NCBI GenBank assembly: GCA_031267375.1
Contig: JAIRZE010000043.1
Span: 1-9,582, forward strand
DNA from: Rickettsiales bacterium
GTDB lineage: Bacteria > Pseudomonadota > Alphaproteobacteria > Rs-D84
Direction of reading: 5' to 3'
DNA: 9,582 bases
The translations under genes were made by a program, and so were the position numbers. The notes beneath the pieces are model-generated. The model saw only the letters and a program-made list of their open reading frames with translations, made no database searches and was not told where the DNA came from. Below are positions 1-6,053 of the stretch, one piece after another; position 1 is the stretch's first letter, and each line of letters opens with the position of its first letter.

Positions 1-480
1 CAATTAGCAATTAGCAATTATGGCAAAGAGCCAGACAATAATGCGGTCGCTCTGCAATATATGTCCGCTTTGGAATACGAATTGTATGACGGCCTGAGAA
101 AGCCCGGTATTTCCGTTCAGCGTGATTGCACCGATGTGGTCGTGATTCTGGTGCGCGACGCGATTATGGAATTGAATGTCGCGGAAATTTCCGATACCGG
201 CGCGGATACTCTGAATAAAATGGCTAAAATTTTGCAAAAGTACGACGCGTCGTTCTTGGAATTGGCGGGTTATACGGATTCTATGCGGGACGGATCCGCG
301 GCGCAGAAGCTGTCCTTTGATATGGCGGAAAGGGCGGCGGTGTTTTTGGCCAGTAAAAAGATAAATACGGCGCGTATGTTTATTGTCGGCCGCGGCGCGG
401 CGCGTCCGATCGCGGCCCAGGACGATGTCGGTCGCCTGACCAACAGACGGATAGAGATAAGAATTTCCCCAGCACGGTAA
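1..480 (+). CDS. OmpA-family peptidoglycan-binding protein, 5' end not in window
   Basis: The reading frame is open from base 1 to the TAA at 478-480, so the N-terminus probably lies upstream. The visible part is an OmpA-like C-terminal domain, which in the family binds peptidoglycan in the periplasm and tethers the outer membrane to the wall. The hallmarks are GYTDS (268-282, the usual GHTDS), the LSFDMAERAAVFL helix, a GRGAARPIAAQDD stretch and the closing GRLTNRRIEIRI (NRR at 442-450). These are the conserved Asp and Arg positions that contact diaminopimelate. The strand usually reading 'F..GSAEL' is atypical here (MELNVAEIS). It resembles YiaD-like OmpA lipoproteins, but the lipobox or barrel region cannot be seen. 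ATG 61 is in frame but has no ribosome binding site, and the preceding helix appears to start upstream of it. The first 20 bases are a heptamer repeat read as coding. The gene lies just upstream of the skp-like gene, where bamA is common. Confidence 0.85.
   Translation, partial: QLAISNYGKEPDNNAVALQYMSALEYELYDGLRKPGISVQRDCTDVVVILVRDAIMELNVAEISDTGADTLNKMAKILQKYDASFLELAGYTDSMRDGSAAQKLSFDMAERAAVFLASKKINTARMFIVGRGAARPIAAQDDVGRLTNRRIEIRISPAR
2..20. repeat. Heptamer array (AATTAGC), partial, at window edge
   Basis: Two full copies of AATTAGC (2-8 and 9-15) are followed by AATTA. The same unit recurs at 2692-2698 and belongs to the heptamer family seen elsewhere in the window. It lies inside the open frame of the OmpA-like gene; whether it is truly coding or marks the region before the real start cannot be decided without upstream sequence. 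Confidence 0.6.
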
Positions 481-481
481 A

Positions 482-622
482 AAGGAGTAGGAATCAGGAG
501 CAGGAACTAGGGGCAGAAGCAGGGACTTATTCTTTTTCGTATAGTCTGTATTCCGGAGTCTAGACTACGATAAAGAAAACCTAGGAACAGTTTCTTGTTC
601 CTGCTCCTGATTCCTGCTCCTT
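482..622. repeat. Inverted pair of 6/7-mer arrays around an 89-nt core
   Basis: The left arm (482-507) and right arm (597-622) are reverse complements over 26 nt with one mismatch, at 488. Each arm is a run of 6-7 nt units of the type AGGAGC, AGGAATC and AGGAAC, and degenerate units continue inward (508-526). The core contains the perfect palindrome agtctagact (557-566) and a weaker flanking inverted pair (537-547 against 562-570). It fills the gap between the OmpA-like and skp-like genes and may also act as a transcription barrier, since no classical terminator follows the upstream stop codon. Confidence 0.8.
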
Positions 623-631
623 GTTCCTGTC

Positions 632-660
632 TTGACTAATTCATAATTTCGCGTTATGAT
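632..660 (+). promoter_or_regulatory. Sigma-70-type promoter for the skp-like gene
   Basis: TTGACT (632-637) and TATGAT (655-660) are separated by exactly 17 nt, close to the TTGACA-17-TATAAT consensus. Transcription would begin near 667, leaving about 25 nt of leader containing AAGGAAGG before ATG 692. The -10 box overlaps the upstream in-frame ATG at 656, so that ATG would not be transcribed from this promoter. Confidence 0.75.
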
Positions 661-691
661 TCCCGCAACCAAAAACAAAAGGAAGGCAAAA

Positions 692-1363
692 ATGGTGCAG
701 AAAAAAAATACCGCCGCAACAATAAACCCAGTTGCAAAAAACTATAAAAAAATCGGAATAATCGCCGCCGCCGTCGTTGTCGTCGCGGCCCTGGGATTCT
801 GGGGCGTTTCCGCCTTGAACCGCAATGTTTCCGTCAGCCGCGCTTTGGCCGATGTATCGCCAGACGCAATAACCGGCGCGGACCTGCGCATAGCGGTCAT
901 TCGTATGGATGCAATTCAGAGCGACGCCGCGGTTTTGAAAAACTTGCGCAGCCAAAAAGAATCCTATGAAACAAAATTAAAGGACGAGCTGACACGCGAG
1001 CAGAAAGCCCTGGAAAAAGAAAAAACTGAAATTGAAAAATCCCAGGATGTGTTAAGCCGCGAAGCGCTGGCCCGCCGCGTTCAGGACTATCAAGCCCGCG
1101 TTGGAAAATTGCAGAATTCTTTGAACACCCGCGCCCAGGCGATAGAGCAGTCTTTTCAAAAAGCCCTTAACGAAATCCAGGCAAAGCATCTGGATCCGCT
1201 GGTCCAGGGGATTATTGAAAAGAAGAATCTGTCTTTGGTCATAGACGGCCGCTTTGCGCGCATTGGCAATAACGCCGACAAATTAGACATAACGAATGAT
1301 GTTATCGGCGCGCTGAATAAAAAAGTATCCAGCGTTAAAATGGAAACCCCAAAAGGGTTCTAG
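692..1363 (+). CDS. skp: OmpH/Skp-family periplasmic chaperone
   Basis: This 223-aa protein matches the OmpH/Skp pattern. After a basic N-terminus there is a hydrophobic segment (about residues 21-38, rich in A and V) that is either a membrane anchor or a long signal peptide with possible cleavage after SRALA. A strand with 'LRIAVIRMDAI' replaces the usual 'kIgyVDvq'. A long, charged, heptad-like coiled coil follows (about residues 85-170, many E, K and Q). The protein closes with a strand ending 'LSLVIDGRFARIG' and 'LDITNDVIGALNKK', the family's 'DIT..V...LN' ending. Skp trimers hold unfolded outer-membrane proteins in the periplasm and hand them to the Bam complex. The start at 692 is preferred because AAGGAAGG sits 5-6 nt upstream and the promoter overlaps the in-frame ATG at 656. 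It is longer than E. coli Skp (161 aa) mainly at the N-terminus. In many proteobacteria skp directly precedes lpxD; here they are 4.7 kb apart. Confidence 0.85.
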   Translation: MVQKKNTAATINPVAKNYKKIGIIAAAVVVVAALGFWGVSALNRNVSVSRALADVSPDAITGADLRIAVIRMDAIQSDAAVLKNLRSQKESYETKLKDELTREQKALEKEKTEIEKSQDVLSREALARRVQDYQARVGKLQNSLNTRAQAIEQSFQKALNEIQAKHLDPLVQGIIEKKNLSLVIDGRFARIGNNADKLDITNDVIGALNKKVSSVKMETPKGF

Positions 1364-1364
1364 A

Positions 1365-1394
1365 AAATAAAAACCGCGAAAGCGGTTTTTATTT
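1365..1394 (+). terminator. Rho-independent terminator of the skp-like gene
   Basis: A perfect 13-bp stem (1365-1377 with 1382-1394) is closed by a GAAA tetraloop (1378-1381). The 3' arm is GCGG followed by a T-rich tract that continues to about 1420. It starts 2 nt after the stop codon. Confidence 0.93.
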
Positions 1395-1421
1395 TTCTCT
1401 CTTTTTTCTTATTCTCTTTTA

Positions 1422-1430
1422 TGATATAAT
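1422..1430 (+). promoter_or_regulatory. Extended -10 promoter, probably leaderless
   Basis: TGATATAAT is a perfect extended -10 element (TGnTATAAT). Only a T-tract lies at the -35 position (1402-1407). The hexamer ends 7 nt before ATG 1438, so the expected start of transcription falls on or next to the A of the ATG. There is no room for a ribosome binding site. Confidence 0.7.
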
Positions 1431-1437
1431 TCTGATT

Positions 1438-2667
1438 ATGAAATTAAAATCACTGTTCACTGTTCATTGCTCATTGTTCATTGCGCTGGTGGCGGCGGTG
1501 CCGGCGCCGGCCTCTGAATGCGACGGTGATTTCTGCGACATAGGCTATCTGGAACAGCCAATTTCCGCCCCAAAAACAACCAAAAAGACAGAAATTATAA
1601 AACCGCAGCCGGCGCCCGAACTGGCCGGCGTTCGCCGCGATATTGAACAAATAGAATTTCAAATGGGCGCTTTGTCTTTATCGGATCCGACCCTGCCGCC
1701 GCTTTGGGACGGCAATCACAAGAAATACAAGTCCCCAGGTTTTGCAAAGACTGTTGACTGGCGGGACGGCGTGCCGCTTTGGGATGATTCCGTATCGCAC
1801 TATCGCGACAAGGATTACAGCGATTTTTTTATGGATCCGCGCAGCTGGGCGGAACCCGAATTTTTCTTTGCCGCGCCGGTTGCGGAAGAAATTGACCTGG
1901 ATACACAAAACGCAGTTGCTGATTTATTGGCCCCGCGCCGCCCGCGCGATAACTTATGGGGCGGTGGTCAGCCGGCCCGGACTTGCGCTGCGAATGCGGA
2001 TAACATAGAAATCATAGACGGGGAATTGCCCTGCGGCACTGATGGCTATGGGCTGACGGCTATGGGGTACGAGGGTTGTCCTTTTGAAACCGCTGATGAG
2101 TGCGAAATTTGGAAGAAAAAGCCCCTGGTGCGGGAAACCGTTGCGCCGCGGGCAAAGAAAATCCGCGCCGAAAATATGGACGCCGTTATTGCGTTGGCGC
2201 GCAGCGGCGCGAACATAGACGCGAATACCGCGGCGGCCGCGCCATTGGTCGCGCGCTATAAGATGTTGATGAATTCGGCGCGCGCGTGCTGCACGGACGG
2301 AATGGCTTATGAACTTAAACGCGCCGGGGCAACCGACGGATTGGTTTATAAGTTCTTGGTTGATGATGCAAATTTTTATAACATAGGCACGCGCTGTCTG
2401 ATGATGACCGATAGCGAATTGGATAAGAAATATCCGAATACGGCGACTGCGGCGGTGGCGGCGGATGTCCGCAACGGATGCCTGTGCCGTGGCCGGCAAT
2501 GGTTTAACAATATGCTGGCGCCTTTTGGCGAAGTTTATGAAGCGGCGCCTGAATTTGCAAAAACGAAATTCAACTATACATATACGGACGGGTTGCAACG
2601 GGAAACCACGGTTTCAATAAACACCGATGTCCAGAATGTGCGCGCCCAGTTGGCGTTGTGCCCATAA
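1438..2667 (+). CDS. Cys-rich exported protein of unknown function (409 aa)
   Basis: I do not recognise a family. The N-terminus is a plausible signal peptide: MKLK, a hydrophobic stretch to about residue 21, then a PAPAS cleavage region. Eleven residues of its hydrophobic core (S5-I15) are encoded by five consecutive heptamer repeats. The mature part has 12 cysteines, including the pairs ACC and CLC, which suggests disulfides in the periplasm or outside. The first half is Pro- and Trp-rich with two PLWD motifs (PPLWDGN and VPLWDDS) and an aromatic, acidic patch (DYSDFFMDPRSW). The middle has a cysteine cluster (about residues 180-223), and the second half looks helical with a Cys-rich end. 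The gene stands alone between two strong terminators with its own promoter. No Shine-Dalgarno precedes the ATG. It could be a surface or periplasmic structural protein, but I infer no function. Confidence 0.75.
   Translation: MKLKSLFTVHCSLFIALVAAVPAPASECDGDFCDIGYLEQPISAPKTTKKTEIIKPQPAPELAGVRRDIEQIEFQMGALSLSDPTLPPLWDGNHKKYKSPGFAKTVDWRDGVPLWDDSVSHYRDKDYSDFFMDPRSWAEPEFFFAAPVAEEIDLDTQNAVADLLAPRRPRDNLWGGGQPARTCAANADNIEIIDGELPCGTDGYGLTAMGYEGCPFETADECEIWKKKPLVRETVAPRAKKIRAENMDAVIALARSGANIDANTAAAAPLVARYKMLMNSARACCTDGMAYELKRAGATDGLVYKFLVDDANFYNIGTRCLMMTDSELDKKYPNTATAAVAADVRNGCLCRGRQWFNNMLAPFGEVYEAAPEFAKTKFNYTYTDGLQRETTVSINTDVQNVRAQLALCP
1450..1484. repeat. Five tandem heptamers (TCAYTGY) inside a coding sequence
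   Basis: The units are TCACTGT, TCACTGT, TCATTGC, TCATTGT and TCATTGC, contiguous and without gaps. On the other strand they read AATGAGC, AATGAAC and AGTGAAC after rotation, the same family as the units at 2692-2719. The array is read as the hydrophobic core of the signal peptide of the gene starting at 1438. Confidence 0.9.
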
Positions 2668-2691
2668 AAATCCGCCGCAAGGCGGATTTTT
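2666..2691 (+). terminator. Rho-independent terminator overlapping the stop codon
   Basis: A perfect 11-bp stem (2666-2676 with 2681-2691) carries a GCAA tetraloop, with GGCGGATTTTT as the 3' arm. The stem begins within the TAA stop codon at 2665-2667. Confidence 0.92.
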
Positions 2692-2719
2692 AATTAGCAA
2701 TGAGCATTTAGCAATTATC
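2692..2719. repeat. Four tandem heptamers, solitary array
   Basis: The units are AATTAGC, AATGAGC, ATTTAGC and AATTATC, followed by a partial AAT. No inverted partner is found close by; a different palindromic element begins 11 nt later. AATGAGC also occurs, on the other strand, in the array at 1450-1484, so the gene between them is bracketed by related arrays in opposite orientation. Confidence 0.8.
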
Positions 2720-2730
2720 AATGGGCGGAT

Positions 2731-2873
2731 AAAGCTCGGTGAAAGTTCCCCTCCTGTGGAGGGGTGTCCGCGAAGCGGACGGGGTGGTCTCTATTTTATT
2801 ATTAAGAAATCAGAGACCACCCCGGCGGCTCCGCCGCCACCCCTCCACAGGAGGGGAATTTAGACCGAGCTTT
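2731..2873. repeat. 143-bp palindromic repeat element with inner hairpins in each arm
   Basis: The left arm (2731-2792) and right arm (2812-2873) are inverted copies around a 19-nt AT-rich loop. The ends (aaagctcggt / accgagcttt) and the blocks cccctcctgtggagggg and ggggtggtctct are identical after inversion. Within each arm a second small hairpin differs in sequence but stays self-complementary: gtccgc-gaa-gcggac on the left, ggcggc-gga-gccgcc on the right read in the same sense. The element ends in a T-rich tract (2871-2887). Short frames across it are not plausible genes. It has the form of a dispersed MITE-like or REP-like repeat; I recall similar cccctcc-ggagggg sequences in many bacterial genomes but cannot check this here. 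Confidence 0.85.
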
Positions 2874-2897
2874 TATTTTTCTTTTTTATCAAAAAAG

Positions 2898-2919
2898 AAC
2901 GCGCCATTCGGCGCGTTTT
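2898..2919 (+). terminator. Terminator hairpin without an adjacent gene
   Basis: An 8-bp stem AACGCGCC (2898-2905) with loop ATTC and GGCGCGTT (2910-2917) is followed by TTATAA. No coding sequence ends nearby: the previous gene stops at 2667 and has its own terminator. It may be a remnant or a back-up terminator separated from its gene by the palindromic element. Confidence 0.6.
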
Positions 2920-2939
2920 ATAATGCTTTTATACAAAAA

Positions 2940-2975
2940 CTGGTACACATTAAACGGTGGTTTAATATGTACCAG
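2940..2975. repeat. 36-nt hairpin repeat, copy 1
   Basis: This is a quasi-perfect palindrome with 16 paired positions, one of them a G-T wobble, and a GGTG loop (2956-2959). The reverse complement of the whole unit recurs at 3045-3080, with differences only at the two outermost bases, which change together and keep the pairing. Confidence 0.9.
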
Positions 2976-3044
2976 TTTCTTATTTTTAATTTCCCATATT
3001 TTACCTGATTTCCTGTTTTTAATCAACAAAAAATGTCGTTCAAG

Positions 3045-3080
3045 GTGGTACATATTAAACCACCGTTTAATGTGTACCAC
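3045..3080. repeat. 36-nt hairpin repeat, copy 2, inverted
   Basis: Inverted copy of the unit at 2940-2975, 34 of 36 bases identical after inversion, with a CACC loop. The 69 nt between the copies are AT-rich and not palindromic. The pair lies 53 nt upstream of the gene at 3134, so it could be a BIME-like repeat pair or an operator pair for that operon. Confidence 0.9.
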
Positions 3081-3133
3081 TCGCAGGGCCAGGAAAAAAC
3101 GCCAAACACCACATAAAACAGAGCTTTATCAAA

Positions 3134-3859
3134 ATGAATAAATTTAAGAAATTTTCCAACATCAATTTCCGTTATTTCGGAAGTCTGCTTGCGTGTTTCT
3201 TTTTGCCGCATTCCGTTGTTTCGGCAAAAACTATTTATTGTTTTGATAGCTATGCCAGCGAAAATGGCGGCGCCACCCAAAATGGCATAAACGCTCTTGT
3301 TGGCAGCGTTATGGCCGGCACGGCAACAAGCACTTCTTCGGCAATCAGCAGCGACAGCGCCTGTTTGACATATTTTTCCGGATATAATTATTCAAGAAGA
3401 GTTTGGAAAGATACTACATACTATTGCGTCAGAAATAATGATTCATCTGTTCTGGCAAGTGATATCGCCACTTTTGGCACCACTGGTATCTTTGTAAAAA
3501 AACTTCCGTATAACTGCGATTCCGCGTGCCCGAATCGGTATGAGCAATATTCCAGTCCAACCTCTTGTCTGGCCCAGCAACTGACCAATGGCGCAAATAA
3601 CTGCACTTGCGATGGTGCGATATATAACACAAACGGCACTGTCAGCGTCAGCTGTAATTTCACATACAACCAACCTGTATGCGATAAGAACTGTTATGGC
3701 TCTTACGCATCCGGATGCTATTCCTGTACGGAAAGCGGATTCAGCGACTATGGAGATAAAGCCCAAACCCTGTGTTATAAAACCGGCATCTTTACCGGCA
3801 GCGACACCACCGGAGCCTGGTCCACCGATATGGGCACAAACTTGTGTTTTTATTCATAA
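3134..3859 (+). CDS. Cys-rich secreted protein of unknown function (241 aa)
   Basis: No family is recognised. An N-terminal signal peptide is clear: a basic, Asn-rich start, hydrophobic FGSLLACFFLP, and likely cleavage after VVSA (about residue 31). The mature protein is rich in Ser, Thr, Asn, Gly and Tyr and contains 15 cysteines, dense in the second half (CTC at about 157-159; CDKNC followed by GCYSC), which suggests a disulfide-stabilised extracellular domain. The low-complexity Ser/Thr/Gly content would suit glycosylation. It is the first gene of a tight group: its TAA stop shares one base with the ATG of the glycosyltransferase (TAATG at 3857-3861). There is no strong ribosome binding site (only AGAG about 10 nt upstream) and no convincing promoter, though the hairpin pair lies just before it. 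The glycosyltransferase and metallopeptidase-like neighbours may act on it, but that is inference. Confidence 0.7.
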   Translation: MNKFKKFSNINFRYFGSLLACFFLPHSVVSAKTIYCFDSYASENGGATQNGINALVGSVMAGTATSTSSAISSDSACLTYFSGYNYSRRVWKDTTYYCVRNNDSSVLASDIATFGTTGIFVKKLPYNCDSACPNRYEQYSSPTSCLAQQLTNGANNCTCDGAIYNTNGTVSVSCNFTYNQPVCDKNCYGSYASGCYSCTESGFSDYGDKAQTLCYKTGIFTGSDTTGAWSTDMGTNLCFYS

Positions 3860-4950
3860 TGATAAAAGTATCTGTAATCGTTCCTTGCTATAATGCTGAA
3901 AAGTGGCTGAACACCGCTATGCCTGTCTTGTGCGGACAAGTTTTGCAAGAAATAGAAATCATCTGCGTTGACGATGCCAGCACGGACAATACTTTTAACA
4001 TCCTTGGCCAATGGGCCGAAAAAGATTCCAGAATAAAAATCATCCGGCACGATAAAAACAAAGGCAGCGGCGTTTCCCGCAACGACGGAATATCTGTCGC
4101 GCGCGGCGAATACATAGGACTGATGGATGCGGATGATACCGTTGACCTGGATTTTTTTGCAAAGCTTTACGATAACGCTATAAAGACAGACGCCGATGTG
4201 TCCGTGTCAAACCTGGATGTGGTGGATGTTCGCGGCCGCCATATCGGGCTTAAAATGCGCAGTATGCCGAATATAATGCGAAAGCCGGAAATATGGTTCT
4301 CTTATGTGTACACCGCGATTTACAAAGCGGACTTTATCCGGAAAAACAAGATAGCTTTCCTGGACACCAGCATTATGGACGACACTTATTTTGAATATGT
4401 GGTAAAGCTGACCCCCGGTGTGAAATGGTGTTTTTGCCCGACGGCATTTTATCATTACCTGCATAACGAAGATTCGGTCAGCAGGTTTTATATGCCCGAA
4501 GAAAAGATAGATGTCGTTGTTCGCGCGATTGGGGAAATAGCGGACTTGATGAATTCTTCAAAAGTTCCGGAAGCTATATACATTCAAAGCTATCTGTCTT
4601 TTTTCAGGCATATAACTTCATCGCATATGGAAAAAAGCCAGGCCGATTCCGCGCGCAAAAAAATAGCCGGCGCGATACTGAGCCTTTACGACAAATTCAA
4701 GCGCAAAGAAATAATCAGGCGCCAGTTTCAGCTTTTATTTCCATATCTGCAATCCCGCGATATTGGCGGCTTGATCCATCAGATTGATTACCTGTCTCAC
4801 CACGAAGTCATAACGTTGGGATTGGGGCGCGAGAAGTTCGTGCTTTATAAAATAGTCCGCTGGATTGGAATCCGCAGGGATTATCTGTTCGGAAAAATCC
4901 CGCTGTTCTTTTATTCGCGGAAAATAGAAACCCGGTTTGAAGTCGCCTGA
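3859..4950 (+). CDS. Family 2 glycosyltransferase (363 aa)
   Basis: The N-terminal half is a GT-A fold of the GT2 type: the opening strand VSVIVPCYNAEKWL (about residues 4-17), VDDASTDNT (37-45) for nucleotide-sugar binding, and GSGVSRNDGISVARGEYIGLMDADD ending in the metal-binding DxD (D90-A-D92-D93). A later CPTAFYHYLHNEDSVSRF motif is common in the EpsH/WcaA-like group. Such enzymes transfer a sugar from a UDP- or GDP-sugar at the cytoplasmic face of the membrane, often for polysaccharide or LPS assembly. The C-terminal 150 residues are basic and helical, without an obvious transmembrane segment. The start at 3859 is chosen because it overlaps the upstream stop (TAATG), which implies translational coupling; an in-frame ATG at 3844 lies within the previous gene. 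The next gene begins 7 nt after the stop. The acceptor is unknown: lipid A core, capsule or a protein are all possible. Confidence 0.88.
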   Translation: MIKVSVIVPCYNAEKWLNTAMPVLCGQVLQEIEIICVDDASTDNTFNILGQWAEKDSRIKIIRHDKNKGSGVSRNDGISVARGEYIGLMDADDTVDLDFFAKLYDNAIKTDADVSVSNLDVVDVRGRHIGLKMRSMPNIMRKPEIWFSYVYTAIYKADFIRKNKIAFLDTSIMDDTYFEYVVKLTPGVKWCFCPTAFYHYLHNEDSVSRFYMPEEKIDVVVRAIGEIADLMNSSKVPEAIYIQSYLSFFRHITSSHMEKSQADSARKKIAGAILSLYDKFKRKEIIRRQFQLLFPYLQSRDIGGLIHQIDYLSHHEVITLGLGREKFVLYKIVRWIGIRRDYLFGKIPLFFYSRKIETRFEVA

Positions 4951-4957
4951 ACAAAAT

Positions 4958-5998
4958 ATGAACAAGAAAAAATTATATCTTGCGGGACTTATGGCTTTGG
5001 GATTTATGCCGTCCGGCAAAGCGCAAAGCACCAACATAGATTCAATAACAAATCTTCCGACAAAACAATTTCTGAATTATATGATAGCCGCGGCCGGGCG
5101 CGAAACAAAAATAGAAATAGACACGATTTTCATAAACTCTGAAAAATCCGTGAAAGAAAATATTTCTGAATTAACATATATGGGCGGATTTTTCGGATCT
5201 GCGAATATAATAAAAATTCCATATTATCTGGTGGATTTATCCGCGGATTTCGGCAAGTACGATGCCGCCCGCGTTGAATCTGTTTTCAATGCATACAATG
5301 CAGAGGCCGCGCTGAGATTAATTCACGAAAAGCGGCACGCAATGTTCTTTGCACTATTGAACAAAGCGGCTGTTTCGTTTGAAGATTTGCAACGCGCCGT
5401 CGTGTATGACGAGATTCAGGCCTATTTCGCGGAAATGCTGGAAAAAAGAAAAATACTGAAAGAAACAGGCCTTGTTCCAAAGGCATTTCCGCTTGCCGCT
5501 ATGTCGTTTTCCGGACATCTGGACGGCGATACTAGTTTATTCAATACCGCGAACTTTTTTCAGATACAAGATGCGAATGCCGACAAGTTGAAAAAGCTGA
5601 TGAATAAAAAATGGCCGGAATCATTCATAAGCTATATAAACTTTCTGATGAATCAAAAAGAAATTCCGGACACGGTTTCCGAAGAAGAAAAACAGATTAT
5701 TTTGAAAGCAATCCAAGATCATTTGTGGAAGACTAAAAGCGAGTATATGGAAAATATGCCGGCTATAATAAAGAATCAAATCGTGCGGTCTTATTCCGCA
5801 AGAAAAAGCGCAAATAAAATAAGCTTTGGCGATGTTTTGGAACAGTGTTTTGATTTCGGAACGATAAAAATACGAATTGATGAGGTGGAAAATTTTGCGG
5901 ATAAATTTATAAATCATCCTGATTTTCAAAAAGAGTGCCAGATTCTGGGCGATGAAATGCAACCGCTTATCAGCCAGTTGAAATCAAATTCAAGATAA
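4958..5998 (+). CDS. Exported protein with HExxH motif, candidate zinc metallopeptidase (346 aa)
   Basis: A signal peptide is visible: MNKKKLYLAGLMALGF, then cleavage near SGKAQ (about residue 24). The central region has H123-E-K-R-H127 followed 25 residues later by D151-E152-I-Q-A-Y-F-A-E. An HExxH helix followed by an E-x-x-A helix is the zinc-ligand arrangement of gluzincin-type metallopeptidases, where E152 would be the third ligand and E124 the general base. The rest is Lys/Glu-rich and helical and I cannot match it to a named family. ATG 4958 is preferred over an in-frame TTG at 4937, since the latter lies inside the glycosyltransferase gene and would spoil the signal peptide. The gene starts 7 nt after the glycosyltransferase stop and ends in a terminator, closing a three-gene operon. 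It is visibly more AT-rich than skp, lpxD and fabZ. The peptidase role is an inference from the motif. Confidence 0.65.
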   Translation: MNKKKLYLAGLMALGFMPSGKAQSTNIDSITNLPTKQFLNYMIAAAGRETKIEIDTIFINSEKSVKENISELTYMGGFFGSANIIKIPYYLVDLSADFGKYDAARVESVFNAYNAEAALRLIHEKRHAMFFALLNKAAVSFEDLQRAVVYDEIQAYFAEMLEKRKILKETGLVPKAFPLAAMSFSGHLDGDTSLFNTANFFQIQDANADKLKKLMNKKWPESFISYINFLMNQKEIPDTVSEEEKQIILKAIQDHLWKTKSEYMENMPAIIKNQIVRSYSARKSANKISFGDVLEQCFDFGTIKIRIDEVENFADKFINHPDFQKECQILGDEMQPLISQLKSNSR

Positions 5999-6008
5999 CT
6001 CTGACAGC

Positions 6009-6043
6009 TAAAATAAAATTGCGTGGTGCGCAATTTTATTTTA
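6009..6043 (+). terminator. Rho-independent terminator of the three-gene operon
   Basis: A perfect 15-bp stem (6009-6023 with 6029-6043) has a TGGTG loop and a 3' arm rich in T (CGCAATTTTATTTTA). It lies 10 nt after the stop codon. Its 3' arm runs directly into the TATAAT of the lpxD promoter. Confidence 0.88.
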
Positions 6044-6047
6044 TAAT
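6019..6047 (+). promoter_or_regulatory. lpxD promoter embedded in the upstream terminator, leaderless
   Basis: A perfect TATAAT (6042-6047) sits 6 nt before ATG 6054, so the transcript would start at or within a base or so of the start codon. A half-match -35 box, TTGCGT (6019-6024), lies 17 nt upstream, inside the terminator stem. There is no Shine-Dalgarno sequence between the hexamer and the ATG. Confidence 0.65.
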
Positions 6048-6053
6048 CCACTT

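Noticed and set aside
61..63. ATG 61 as the true start of the OmpA-like gene
   Set aside because: The frame is open to the window edge, there is no ribosome binding site, and the preceding residues continue a plausible helix; the start most likely lies upstream.
656..691. Upstream in-frame ATG for the skp-like gene
   Set aside because: It overlaps the -10 box of a strong promoter and has no ribosome binding site; ATG 692 has AAGGAAGG at good spacing.
2627..3141. Overlapping short reading frames on both strands in the repeat region
   Set aside because: They are translations of palindromic repeats (the same peptide-like strings recur because the DNA repeats), with no ribosome binding sites or domain-like sequence.
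3844..3858. Longer start for the glycosyltransferase
   Set aside because: It lies inside the upstream gene; the TAATG overlap and the family's N-terminal strand fit ATG 3859.
4937..4957. TTG start for the HExxH protein
   Set aside because: It lies within the glycosyltransferase gene and would add a polar extension before a clean signal peptide beginning at ATG 4958.
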